Shown piece after piece: positions 39,061-47,449 of a stretch of 64,000 nt of DNA. Made by a program: the position numbers and the translations under genes. The notes beneath the pieces were generated by a model. It saw only the letters and a list, made by a program, of their open reading frames with translations. It was not told the origin of the DNA and did no database searches. This stretch comes from Brevibacterium pigmentatum. GTDB lineage: Bacteria > Actinomycetota > Actinomycetes > Actinomycetales > Brevibacteriaceae. The stretch covers positions 1,922,001 through 1,986,000 of the forward strand of contig NZ_CP050153.1 in the NCBI RefSeq assembly GCF_011617465.1, given 5' to 3'. How positions within the stretch are numbered: position 1 is the first letter of the stretch; every line of letters starts with the position of its first letter.

Positions 39061-40232
39061 AGAACACTCCGGGACAGTTCGTCTTCGATGCGAGCATTGA
39101 GCACGTCTTCGATCTCGGGCACCTGGATCTTCTGGATCACTTCGTTGAAGAATCCGCGGACCACGAGCTGACGAGCGACATCCTCGGGGATGCCGCGCGA
39201 CATCAGGTAGAACAGGTGCTCCTCATCGAAACGGCCCACCGAGGAGGCGTGACCGGCACCGGCGATGTCGCCGGTCTCGATCTCGAGGTTCGGCACGGAG
39301 TCAGCACGGGCGCCATCGGTGAGGATGAGGTTCCGGTTGAGCTCGTAGGTGTCGATGTCGAGTGCCTCGGGACGGATGAGCACATCGCCGATCCACACGC
39401 TGCGCGCGTCCTTGCCCTGCAGAGCGCCCTTGTAGTGGACGTTGGACTGGGCCTTCGGAGTGTTGTGGTCGATGTAGGTGCGGTGCTCGAGGTGCTGACC
39501 GGCATCGGCGAAGTAGAGTCCGAGCAGTTCGGCCTCTCCCCCGGCTGCCGAGTAGCGCACGTTCGTGTTCAGACGCACGACGTCACCGCCGAGAGTGATG
39601 TGGATGTGCTTGAACTTCGCATCCTTGCCCACGATCGCATCGTGCTGGCCGAGGTGCTGGGAGCCGTCGTCCCACAGCTGCAGCGACACGAAGGTCACGT
39701 CCGCACCATCGCCGATGACCAGCGAGACGAGCTCGGAGTATCGGGCCAGTCCCTCATGCTCGACGACGATCGTCGCCTTCGAGTTCGCTCCGACGGTGAC
39801 GACGACATGGCCGTGGCCCAGGGCCTCACCGGTGCCGTCGGCGTGGATGATCGCGGCCCGATCGAGTTCGGTGTCCGCGGGGACCGAGTAGTGAGTCACC
39901 GCAGAGGCGCGGTTGGCGGCGACGGCCGCGGCGCGATCCTCGGGTTCGAGGATGCCCAGTTCCTGAGCCGACTCGAGCGAGATCTCCTCGACGGACAGAC
40001 CCTCGGGCAGATCCGACTCGAACTTCAGCTTCGCCTCGGTGGCGGTGTCCTCGAAGAACTCGCTGAACTTGCGCACGGGAGAGAAGCGCCATTCCTCCTC
40101 CCGGCCGGTGGGCACGGGGAAGTCGGCGACGTCGAAGCTGCGAGTGCGCGCATCGCGCTTCGAATCGGGCACCTGGACCTCGGAACCGTGCGAGTGTTCC
40201 GAGATGCCAAGCGGGTTGGTGGTATCAGTCAC
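39057..40232 (-). CDS. sufD: SufD scaffold subunit
   Basis: The 391-residue SufB/SufD family protein has an N-terminal variable domain with VPTGREEEWRFSPVRKF. The right-handed beta-helix core ends in LRTYIDHN-like HRTYIDHNTPKAQSNVHYKGAL and [29 protein letters not shown]. SufD pairs with SufB and SufC to build and release clusters. GTG 40232 is preceded by AAAGGAG; sufB ends 40 bp upstream. Confidence 0.94.
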   Translation of the reverse strand: MTDTTNPLGISEHSHGSEVQVPDSKRDARTRSFDVADFPVPTGREEEWRFSPVRKFSEFFEDTATEAKLKFESDLPEGLSVEEISLESAQELGILEPEDRAAAVAANRASAVTHYSVPADTELDRAAIIHADGTGEALGHGHVVVTVGANSKATIVVEHEGLARYSELVSLVIGDGADVTFVSLQLWDDGSQHLGQHDAIVGKDAKFKHIHITLGGDVVRLNTNVRYSAAGGEAELLGLYFADAGQHLEHRTYIDHNTPKAQSNVHYKGALQGKDARSVWIGDVLIRPEALDIDTYELNRNLILTDGARADSVPNLEIETGDIAGAGHASSVGRFDEEHLFYLMSRGIPEDVARQLVVRGFFNEVIQKIQVPEIEDVLNARIEDELSRSVL

Positions 40233-40272
40233 AGATTTACTCCTTTGAGTGCAGTGGGCGCTGGATCGGGTC

Positions 40273-41703
40273 TCAGCCGACCGCGCCTTCCATCTGCAGT
40301 TCGATGAGGCGGTTGAGTTCGAGGGCGTACTCCATCGGGAGTTCGCGCGCGATGGGCTCGACGAAGCCGCGCACGATCATCGCCATCGCCTCGGTCTCCT
40401 CCATGCCGCGGGACATGAGGTAGAAGAGCTGATCCTCGCTGACCTTCGACACGGTGGCCTCATGGCCGAGTGTGACGTCGTCTTCGCGGATGTCGATGTA
40501 GGGGTACGTGTCCGAACGGGAGACGTTGTCGACGAGCAGAGCGTCGCAGAGGACATTGTTCGACGAGCCTTCGGCGCCCGGATGCACGTGGACGAGTCCG
40601 CGGTAGCCGGCACGGCCGCCGCCGCGGGCCACGGACTTCGACACGATCGACGAATGGGTGTGCGGAGCGGCGTGGACCATTTTCGCACCGGTGTCCTGGT
40701 GCTGCCCCTCGCCGGCGAAGGCCACGGACAGCGTCTCTCCGCGAGCGTGCTCACCGGTGAGCCAGATAGCCGGGTACTTCATGGTCACCTTCGAGCCGAT
40801 GTTGCCGTCGACCCATTCCATGGAAGCGCCCTCTTCTGCGATCGCGCGCTTGGTGACGAGGTTGTACACGTTGTTCGACCAGTTCTGGATCGTCGTGTAG
40901 CGGACCTTCGCATCTTTCTTCGCGATGATCTCGACGACGGCCGAGTGCAGGGAGTCGGTCTTGTAGATCGGAGCGGTGCAGCCCTCGACGTAGTGGACCG
41001 AGGAGCCCTCGTCGGCGATGATGAGCGTGCGCTCGAACTGGCCCATGTTCTCCGTGTTGATGCGGAAGTAGGCCTGCAGCGGGATCTCGACGTGGACGCC
41101 TTTGGGGACGTAGACGAAGGAGCCGCCGGACCAGACCGCGGTGTTCAGAGCCGCGAACTTGTTGTCGCCGGACGGGATGATCGAACCGAAGTACTCTTCG
41201 AAGATCTCCGGGTGCTCGCGCAGGCCGGTGTCGGTGTCCATGAAGATGACACCCTGAGCCTCGAGCTCCTCGTTGATCTGGTGGTAGACGACCTCGGACT
41301 CGTACTGCGCGGCGACACCGGCGACGAGGCGCTGCTTCTCGGCCTCGGGGATGCCGAGCTTGTCGTAGGTGTTGCGGATGTCCTCGGGGAGGTCCTCCCA
41401 TGAGGTCGCCTGCCCCTCGGTGGAGCGGACGAAGTACTTGATGTCGGCGAAGTCGATTCCGGTCAGGTCGGCGCCCCAATTGGGCATCGGCTTCTTGTCG
41501 AACAGGCGCAGCGCCTTGAGCCGACGCTTGAGCATCCACTCCGGTTCGTCCTTGAGCTTCGAGATGTTGCGCACGACCTCTTCGCTGAGACCGCGGGTCG
41601 CGGTCGCTCCGGCGTCGTTCTCGTCGTGCCAACCGTATGCGTACTGCCCGAGGTCTTTGAGCTCGGGATTCGCATCGATGATCCGATTTCCTGTGTCAGT
41701 CAT
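40273..41703 (-). CDS. sufB: SufB scaffold subunit
   Basis: The 476-residue Fe-S scaffold contains [54 protein letters not shown] (conserved Cys), [20 protein letters not shown], and the C-terminal [23 protein letters not shown]. There is no intein, unlike the mycobacterial homologue. ATG 41703 overlaps the sufR stop, with AAGGAGG just upstream. Confidence 0.96.
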   Translation of the reverse strand: MTDTGNRIIDANPELKDLGQYAYGWHDENDAGATATRGLSEEVVRNISKLKDEPEWMLKRRLKALRLFDKKPMPNWGADLTGIDFADIKYFVRSTEGQATSWEDLPEDIRNTYDKLGIPEAEKQRLVAGVAAQYESEVVYHQINEELEAQGVIFMDTDTGLREHPEIFEEYFGSIIPSGDNKFAALNTAVWSGGSFVYVPKGVHVEIPLQAYFRINTENMGQFERTLIIADEGSSVHYVEGCTAPIYKTDSLHSAVVEIIAKKDAKVRYTTIQNWSNNVYNLVTKRAIAEEGASMEWVDGNIGSKVTMKYPAIWLTGEHARGETLSVAFAGEGQHQDTGAKMVHAAPHTHSSIVSKSVARGGGRAGYRGLVHVHPGAEGSSNNVLCDALLVDNVSRSDTYPYIDIREDDVTLGHEATVSKVSEDQLFYLMSRGMEETEAMAMIVRGFVEPIARELPMEYALELNRLIELQMEGAVG

Positions 41704-42419
41704 CGTGAACCTCCTTGAGGTCGATCATTGCTGTGGATGAGTGGTCTGGTCAGTTCCGAAGTCGGAATGTGGGTGGTGCACACATGGTCTCCCTGGGCCA
41801 ACGAGGACAGCCGGCGCACATCGACGCCGAGGTAGTCGGAGAACATCGCGAGCTCTGCTTCGCAGATCTCCGGGTACTCCGCCGCCACGGCCTGGATCGG
41901 GCAGTGCCCCTGGCACAGCTGCATCGCCTCCAACGGGGTTCCGGCCGCCACCGGTGTCGACGAGGCGGCGTACCCTTCCCGGGTGAGTGCAGCGGCGAGT
42001 GCACGCGAGCGTGACGCCACGGTGGTGCCGCCCCGCTTGTCGAGCTCCGGTCCGAGTCGGTCCCGCAGTCGGCCCACGAGGTCCTCGGTGAAGTCCTCGA
42101 CTGCCGACTTGCCGTGCTTGTCCTCCATATAGCGCAGGATGTTCACGGCCAATTCGTCGTAGGAATGACTGACCGAATCATGTCCGGCCGTCGTGACCAC
42201 GTAGTGTCGGGCCGGTCGGCCCCTGCCCGCCTGTTTGCCGGCGAGTTCACGGACCTCGATGAGGCCCTCGCTCTCCAGCGCGTCCAGGTGACGACGGATC
42301 GCCGCGGGAGTCAGCTCGAGGGCTTTGGCCAAAGACGAAGCCGTGATCGGCCCTTCGTCGAGCACCGACTGGAAGACCTTCTGCCGGGTGCGGCGATCTT
42401 CCGTGTCGTTTGCAGCCAT
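41700..42419 (-). CDS. sufR: SufR-like Fe-S-sensing repressor of the suf operon
   Basis: The 239-residue regulator has an N-terminal winged helix ([25 protein letters not shown], wing near [10 protein letters not shown]). The C-terminal cysteine cluster ([20 protein letters not shown] and HVCTTH) fits coordination of a [4Fe-4S] cluster. Holo-SufR represses suf genes in other actinobacteria and cyanobacteria. It heads the operon and is coupled to sufB by ATGA. A CAAC-N6-GTTG palindrome precedes its start, indicating autoregulation. GGAGG precedes ATG 42419. Confidence 0.92.
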   Translation of the reverse strand: MAANDTEDRRTRQKVFQSVLDEGPITASSLAKALELTPAAIRRHLDALESEGLIEVRELAGKQAGRGRPARHYVVTTAGHDSVSHSYDELAVNILRYMEDKHGKSAVEDFTEDLVGRLRDRLGPELDKRGGTTVASRSRALAAALTREGYAASSTPVAAGTPLEAMQLCQGHCPIQAVAAEYPEICEAELAMFSDYLGVDVRRLSSLAQGDHVCTTHIPTSELTRPLIHSNDRPQGGSR

Positions 42420-42440
42420 AATCCACCTCCTTGACTAACA

Positions 42441-42454
42441 CAACAATATTGTTG
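42441..42454. promoter_or_regulatory. SufR operator CAAC-N6-GTTG
   Basis: The perfect 14-bp palindrome CAACAATATTGTTG lies 22 bp before the sufR start in an unusually AT-rich patch. It matches the CAAC-N6-GTTG site reported for Streptomyces SufR. Partial symmetry extends to 42436-42459. Confidence 0.85.
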
Positions 42455-42520
42455 CGTAATTTGTTTCGTAAAACTAGGTGAGCCTAACCACGGCCCGATC
42501 CGGCCCCCGCCGCCTGCGGT

Positions 42521-42556
42521 TTCGACACCTGTTTCGACGCGTCGTAGAATAGCCTG
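42521..42556 (+). promoter_or_regulatory. Promoter of the ABC transporter/ctaA unit, probably leaderless
   Basis: TTCGAC (42521-42526), 18 bp, TAGAAT (42545-42550), 6 nt, then GTG 42557. No ribosome binding site is visible. Confidence 0.5.
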
Positions 42557-43474
42557 GTGTCATCTCCGGCCCTGACCATTCGCGGTCTCCAATACTCCTA
42601 CGGCACCCACCGTGTCGTCGACGGAATCGACCTCACGGCCGAGACCGGATCCGTCCTCGGCGTTCTCGGACCCAACGGTGCGGGCAAATCCACGACCATC
42701 TCCCTGGCTGTGGGCACCCGCCGCCCCGATGCCGGGACGGTGGCGATCTTCGGACACGACCCCGTCACCGAACACGCCACGACATCGCAGCTGGCCGGGG
42801 TCATGCTCCAGGACGGCGGACTGCCGATGAGCTCGAAGCCCCTGCAGGTGCTACGCCATCTCTCCTCCCTGTATGAGAATCCCGTGCCGGTCGACGAACT
42901 CGCCGAACCCTTGGGACTCCGTGACTTCGCCGGACGCACGATGCGCCGGCTCTCCGGCGGACAGAAGCAGCGAGTGGCACTGGCCGCAGCCCTCATCGGC
43001 CGACCGCGACTCGTCTTCCTCGATGAGCCCTGTGCCGGCCTCGACCCGCAGGCCCGCGAAGTCGTCCACAGCTTCATCCGCGACCTGGCCGACCGCGGGG
43101 TCGCGGTCGTCCTCACCACCCACGATCTCGCCGAAGCCGAGGAACTCTCCGACGAAGTCGTCGTCATCGATCGCGGACGGATCATCGCCCAGGGAGCCCC
43201 CGAGGAGCTGCGCAGCGCCTCCGCCGGGTCACGGTCGCTGACGATCCGCCTGGCCTCCCCCGTCCCCGCCGCTCTCGTCGCTCGGCTCGCCGAGCTCGGT
43301 CCCGCCTCGGCGCAGGACTCACTGATCACCATCGACGGAGCACCGACAACTGAGCAGATCGCAGCCGCGTGCACGGCCATCGCCGAGGCGGGAGCGCAGA
43401 TCACGGACATCGGAATGCAGAGGCAATCCCTGTCCGATGTGTTCTTCGAACTGACCGGGAGGCCGCTGAGATGA
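42557..43474 (+). CDS. ABC transporter ATP-binding protein (DrrA-like)
   Basis: The 305-residue ATPase has GPNGAGKSTTISLAVG, RLSGGQKQRVALAAAL, FLDEPCAGLDPQA and TTHDLAEAEEL, followed by the C-terminal extension typical of DrrA-type exporters. It overlaps the downstream permease gene as ATGA. Its placement beside ctaA and sufR matches the transporter genes next to ctaA and the suf operon in Mycobacterium. The substrate is unknown; a role in envelope or heme-related export is only an inference from context. Confidence 0.9.
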   Translation: MSSPALTIRGLQYSYGTHRVVDGIDLTAETGSVLGVLGPNGAGKSTTISLAVGTRRPDAGTVAIFGHDPVTEHATTSQLAGVMLQDGGLPMSSKPLQVLRHLSSLYENPVPVDELAEPLGLRDFAGRTMRRLSGGQKQRVALAAALIGRPRLVFLDEPCAGLDPQAREVVHSFIRDLADRGVAVVLTTHDLAEAEELSDEVVVIDRGRIIAQGAPEELRSASAGSRSLTIRLASPVPAALVARLAELGPASAQDSLITIDGAPTTEQIAAACTAIAEAGAQITDIGMQRQSLSDVFFELTGRPLR

Positions 43475-44202
43475 CATTCAGGCGCATCATCTCCCAGACG
43501 AAATTCGAAACCCTGTCCGTTCTGCGCAACGGCGAACAGCTGCTGCTCTCGGTCATCTTCCCCCTCGGCCTGCTCGTCTTCCTCGCGAAGACTCCCCTGC
43601 TCACCGGCCTCGGAGTCATCGACGCAGGCGCCGATCCGCTGTCCATCGCCGTGCCCGGCGCGCTCAGCCTGAGCCTGGCCTCCAGCGCATTCACCGGACA
43701 GGCGATCGCAACCGCCTTCGACCGCCGCTACGGAGTGCTCCGGCAGCTCGCGACGACTCCGCTGGGCACGAACGGGCTTATCCTCGGCAAGCTCGGCGCC
43801 GTCATCGTCGTCGTCGTCATCCAGTACGCGCTCGTCTTCGCTCTGGCGGCGGCGCTCGGATTCCGGGGACCCGTCGACGCTCTCGGGCTCATCCTGGCCA
43901 CGCTGTTCGGCACCGCCGCGCTGCTGTCGCTGGGACTGCTCATGGCCGGCACGGTCCGCGCCGAGGCGACTCTGGCGGCGACGAACCTCATCTGGGTGCT
44001 CATGGCCGGCGTCGGTGGCCTCGTCATCGCGCATCCGGGAGAATGGGGAACAGTTGTGGGCTATCTGCCCTCCGGTGCGCTCGGCGACTCCATGCGGTCC
44101 GCCATCGGAGACGGCGGCACAGACATCAAAGCAATCATCGTGCTCCTGATTTGGGGGCTTGTGGGAACGCTTGCAGCACGCAGGTGGTTCCGTTTCGAAT
44201 GA
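43471..44202 (+). CDS. ABC-2 type transporter permease
   Basis: The 243-residue permease has about six membrane segments. It starts TFRRIISQTKFETLSVLRNGEQL, with PLGLLVFLAKTP, then TAFDRRYGVLRQLATTPLGTNGLI, a conserved cytoplasmic loop of ABC-2 permeases. ATG 43471 overlaps the ATPase stop. Its own stop is followed within a few bases by ctaA. It pairs with the preceding ATPase as a two-gene exporter. Confidence 0.9.
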   Translation: MTFRRIISQTKFETLSVLRNGEQLLLSVIFPLGLLVFLAKTPLLTGLGVIDAGADPLSIAVPGALSLSLASSAFTGQAIATAFDRRYGVLRQLATTPLGTNGLILGKLGAVIVVVVIQYALVFALAAALGFRGPVDALGLILATLFGTAALLSLGLLMAGTVRAEATLAATNLIWVLMAGVGGLVIAHPGEWGTVVGYLPSGALGDSMRSAIGDGGTDIKAIIVLLIWGLVGTLAARRWFRFE

Positions 44203-44210
44203 GGAGTGAA

Positions 44211-45113
44211 GTGGTCACCAAGAAGATCCGCATCGCCGCTTGGGCCATGCTCATCGCCCAGGCAGGGATCATCCTGACCGGCGGAATCGTCCGGCTCACC
44301 GGCTCGGGGCTCGGCTGCTCCGACTGGCCGAAGTGCACCCCGGATTCGCTCGTGGCCACCAGCGAGATGGGCATCCACGGCGCCATCGAGTTCGGCAACC
44401 GCCTCCTGGCCGTGGCGCTGGCGATCCTCGGCGTGGGCATTGCGCTCCTGCTGTGGAAGGGCCGGAAGCAGCGCCCGGATCTGTTCTGGCTCAACATCGG
44501 ACTGCTGGCCATCGTCCCCGTCCAGGCAGTCGTCGGCGGAATCACCGTGTGGACGAAGCTCAACCCCTGGGTCGTCGCCGGACACTTCGTGCCCTCGGCC
44601 GTGGCCGTCGGCGTCGCCGCCTACTTCGTCCGCCGCACCTATGACACGGGCGTCCGCCTGAACATCAAGGCCCCAGCTCCGCTGCCGACATTGGGCTGGA
44701 TCATCCTCGGCCTCACCGCGATCATCGTGATCTTCGGCGTGCTCACCACAGGAGCCGGGCCACACTCGGGTTCGACGATCTCGACCCGCAACAACCTCGA
44801 CAACATCTGGATCACTCGCCTGCATGCCGCACCCGTCTGGCTGCTCGTCATCGCCACGATCTCCGCGCTCGTCATCGCACGGAAGAAGGCGCAGACGGCA
44901 ATGGTCGCGCCGCTGATCGTGCTCCTCATCGTCGAGATCGCCCAGGGAATCATCGGCTACGTCCAGTACGCCCTCGGTGTTCCCGAACTGCTCGTGGCCT
45001 TACACATGGTCGGGCTGTCGGCTACGATTGCGGCAAGCGTTGCCGTCCTCGACAGCGCATACCCGAGGAGCACCGATGTCAGTACCGATCGTTCCGTGCC
45101 TGTGGTTTCCTGA
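44211..45113 (+). CDS. ctaA: Heme A synthase
   Basis: The 300-residue membrane protein has eight hydrophobic helices and conserved heme-ligand histidines in EMGIHGAIEFGNRLL, VVAGHFVPSA, WITRLHAAPVW and LLVALHMVGLS. The segment GGIVRLTGSGLGCSDWPKCTPDSL has the paired Cys of Gram-positive CtaA. It oxidises heme o to heme a. GTG 44211 is preferred because GAGGAG precedes it; ATG 44199, which overlaps the permease stop, is the alternative. Together with ctaB and SURF1 it supports aa3 oxidase assembly. Confidence 0.93.
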   Translation: MVTKKIRIAAWAMLIAQAGIILTGGIVRLTGSGLGCSDWPKCTPDSLVATSEMGIHGAIEFGNRLLAVALAILGVGIALLLWKGRKQRPDLFWLNIGLLAIVPVQAVVGGITVWTKLNPWVVAGHFVPSAVAVGVAAYFVRRTYDTGVRLNIKAPAPLPTLGWIILGLTAIIVIFGVLTTGAGPHSGSTISTRNNLDNIWITRLHAAPVWLLVIATISALVIARKKAQTAMVAPLIVLLIVEIAQGIIGYVQYALGVPELLVALHMVGLSATIAASVAVLDSAYPRSTDVSTDRSVPVVS

Positions 45114-45540
45114 TTGCGCCGAGGAGGCCATGGAGTTCTACTGCTCCGTCTTCCCCGATTCGCGCATCCTCTCCATCGAACGCTATCCCGACGAGTCCCT
45201 CGATGAACACTTCAAGGGGATGAGCGGGAAGGTCCTGACCGGCCGGTTCGTTCTCGACGGCACAGAGTTCATCTGCCTCGACGGCGGACCGGCGTTCACA
45301 TTCAACGAAGCGATCTCGCTGACCGTCGAATGCGCGGACCAGGCCGAGATCGACCACTATTGGTCCAATCTGTCGGCTTCACCCGAGCAGGAACAGTGCG
45401 GCTGGCTCAAGGACCGTTTCGGAGTCAGCTGGCAGATCGTTCCCGCGAACCTCGGCGAGCTGATGACCGGTCCGGCACAGACTCAGGCGCTCATGCAGAT
45501 GAAGAAGATCGTCATCGACGACCTCGTCAACGCCGGCTGA
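45076..45540 (+). CDS. VOC family protein (PhnB-like)
   Basis: The 154-residue protein is of the glyoxalase/vicinal-oxygen-chelate superfamily. It starts VPIVPCLWFPDCAEEAMEFYCSVFPDSRIL and contains FICLDGGPAFTFNEAISLTVEC and QCGWLKDRFGVSWQIVPANLGEL, as in proteins annotated 3-demethylubiquinone-9 3-methyltransferase-like. The function is unknown. It overlaps the end of ctaA by 38 bp; GAGGAG precedes ATG 45076. Confidence 0.87.
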   Translation: MSVPIVPCLWFPDCAEEAMEFYCSVFPDSRILSIERYPDESLDEHFKGMSGKVLTGRFVLDGTEFICLDGGPAFTFNEAISLTVECADQAEIDHYWSNLSASPEQEQCGWLKDRFGVSWQIVPANLGELMTGPAQTQALMQMKKIVIDDLVNAG

Positions 45541-45582
45541 GAATTTGCGTTCCGACCCGAAGCGCAAGGCACAGACGTACAA

Positions 45583-45644
45583 CGGCCCAGTTTGAGCTGG
45601 ATAGAACTGTTTCAAATCTGTGCTATCCAGCTCAAACTGGGCCG
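45583..45644. terminator. Long perfect hairpin between VOC gene and ctaB
   Basis: Two perfect 22-nt arms (45583-45604 and 45623-45644) surround an 18-nt loop. It lies between convergent genes and probably ends both transcripts. Stem and loop are both longer than a usual terminator. Confidence 0.75.
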
Positions 45645-45670
45645 ATTGGATCAGCGGGCTCTTCGGCGAG

Positions 45671-46657
45671 TCACCAGATCCCGGGGATCAGGGTGGGCAC
45701 GAACGGGTCGATGGCCACCGCCAGGAAAAGCAGCGACAGGTAGGTGATCGATCCGTGGAAGACCTTCATCGCCTTGAGTGAGGTGCCGTCCTTGCCCTGC
45801 TTGGCCCGGGAGACCAGCGAGTAGCACGACCACAGGAACCAGGCTCCGGCGCCCACGGCCACGATCGTGTAGACCGGACCCATCGGCGCCACGGGAATGA
45901 GTGCGAGCGAGCAGGCGATCATCGCCCACGTGTAGAGGATCATCTGCCGGCCCACGGACGTCGGCGGAACCTTCGACGGCAACATGGGCACATCGGCGGC
46001 GTCGTAGTCGGCCTTGTACTTGATCGCCAGCGGCCAGTAGTGCGGCGGGGTCCAGAAGAAGACGACGAGGAAGAGCAGCACGGGCTCCCAGGCGACTCCC
46101 CCGGTCACGGCCGACCAGCCGATGAGCACGGGCATGCAGCCGGCGGCGCCGCCCCAGACGATGTTCTGGGTCGTGCGGCGCTTGAGCACGAGGGTGTAGA
46201 AGACGGCGTAGAGCAGGATCGCCGAGGCGGTGAGTCCGGCGGTGACCCAGTTCGTGAATCCGCCGAGCCAGAAGATCGAGCCGATGCCCAGCACGAAGGC
46301 GAAGGTCAGCGCAGAGCGGGGACTGATCTCACCGGTGACGAGGGGTCGGTCCTTCGTCCGCTCCATCTTCGCGTCGATGTCGCGGTCGACGTAGCAGTTG
46401 AAGACCGAGGCCGAGGCCGCAGCTGCGGCTCCGCCGATGAGGGTGTTGATGACCAGCCAGATGTTCGGCATTCCCTGAGCGGCCAGGAACATCACGGGCG
46501 CGGTCGTGACGAGGAGCAGCTCGATGACGCGCGGTTTGGTCAGTGCGATATAGGCACTGATGATCGAACGCGGTCGGGTGGAGAGGCTCTGCTCGTCGAT
46601 GGCCCTCTGCAGAGGTCGTTCACTCTGCTCTTCCCGGTTCTGACGAAGTTTGCTCAC
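45671..46657 (-). CDS. ctaB: Protoheme IX farnesyltransferase
   Basis: The 328-residue UbiA-superfamily membrane enzyme has the prenyl-diphosphate motif NCYVDRDIDAKMERTKDRPL, a second motif region YKADYDAADVPMLPS and PHYWPLAIKYK. About nine membrane helices are visible. It adds the farnesyl group to heme b to give heme o, the substrate of CtaA. The GTG 46657 start lies 10 bp after the stop of a membrane-protein gene on the same strand. Confidence 0.95.
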   Translation of the reverse strand: MSKLRQNREEQSERPLQRAIDEQSLSTRPRSIISAYIALTKPRVIELLLVTTAPVMFLAAQGMPNIWLVINTLIGGAAAAASASVFNCYVDRDIDAKMERTKDRPLVTGEISPRSALTFAFVLGIGSIFWLGGFTNWVTAGLTASAILLYAVFYTLVLKRRTTQNIVWGGAAGCMPVLIGWSAVTGGVAWEPVLLFLVVFFWTPPHYWPLAIKYKADYDAADVPMLPSKVPPTSVGRQMILYTWAMIACSLALIPVAPMGPVYTIVAVGAGAWFLWSCYSLVSRAKQGKDGTSLKAMKVFHGSITYLSLLFLAVAIDPFVPTLIPGIW

Positions 46658-46667
46658 GCCCTAGATT

Positions 46668-47225
46668 CTACCTGTTGTCGAAGTTTTTGCCAGTCGCGCG
46701 AAGGCGAGTCGAGTCACTGACGATGCGGACGAGGAAGGCCACTGCAGCACACACGGGAGCCAGCACGACGAGCTGCACGATGAGCACCGAGATGAAGCTC
46801 AGCGAAGCGGATTGCAGATCCGTGCCGAGCATGCTGACGTCGACGCAGAGTCCGATGGTGCCGGCGATGATGGAATAGACGAGAGCGGTCGTCCACACCA
46901 GCCCGCCGCGTCGCGCGTTGAGCATCACCGCCAACGCGGCGGCGAAGGGCGCGAGCAGAAGCAGTGTGCCGAGCGTCCACAGACCGAGCTCGCCGAGGTC
47001 GACGCCGCCGCGCAGCGGCTGCCCGATCGCCGACGATACGGCGACGGTCGCCACGGCGAAGAGCACGGGGCAGGCCGTGCCGATCCGTGAGATCAGCCGA
47101 CGAATCCCTCGGGTCCGTTCGGCCACCTCGGCGAGGTCGGGCCTCTTGCCCGCCAGCCATTCAGGTCGGCGGTCTCCGCTGTCTTGGGCGGCGGCATCGA
47201 TCACGGGATCAGCACCTTCGCTCAC
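46668..47225 (-). CDS. Hypothetical membrane protein upstream of ctaB
   Basis: The 185-residue protein has a charged N-terminus (to about residue 45) and four hydrophobic segments (ACPVLFAVATVAVSSAIG; LWTLGTLLLLAPFAAALAVML; LVYSIIAGTIGLCVDVSML; FISVLIVQLVVLAPVCAAV). I recognise no family. GTG 47225 follows GGAGAGG at moderate distance. It is probably cotranscribed with ctaB. Its promoter region is divergent from tkt and shares a 14-bp inverted repeat with it. Confidence 0.65.
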   Translation of the reverse strand: MSEGADPVIDAAAQDSGDRRPEWLAGKRPDLAEVAERTRGIRRLISRIGTACPVLFAVATVAVSSAIGQPLRGGVDLGELGLWTLGTLLLLAPFAAALAVMLNARRGGLVWTTALVYSIIAGTIGLCVDVSMLGTDLQSASLSFISVLIVQLVVLAPVCAAVAFLVRIVSDSTRLRATGKNFDNR

Positions 47226-47318
47226 CCTGTCACCTCTCCTGTGCAGCACGATCTCTTCTCGGTCTGTTCGGCGCACAGCAGTTGTTGAATGTCGAACCAC
47301 ACCTGTGCGCGAGACCAC

Positions 47319-47407
47319 ACTCTACCCGTCGGTAGCCCGAATGTCGCGCACCCCGATATTGCGGCAGGTGAACAGGAGCGGCGCTTCCGGCATCCGACGG
47401 GTAGAGT
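47319..47407. promoter_or_regulatory. Divergent promoter region with mirrored CCGACGGGTAGAGT elements
   Basis: CCGACGGGTAGAGT occurs on the plus strand at 47394-47407 and, inverted, at 47319-47332. Each copy ends in TAGAGT, a good -10 hexamer, pointing outward to tkt and to the ctaB-side gene. The rest of the 224-bp gap shows nothing else clear. Confidence 0.5.
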
Positions 47408-47449
47408 TTGAATGCACGCTCTCAGACGAACGAAGGATCGCTCGACGAC

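Noticed and set aside
39841..39880. VPAD-encoding GTCCGCGGGGAC-like sequence in sufD
   Set aside because: It is not palindromic over the full core and lies in a conserved part of SufD; similar partial matches in pgi (51490) and the SixA-like gene (29695) were also set aside.
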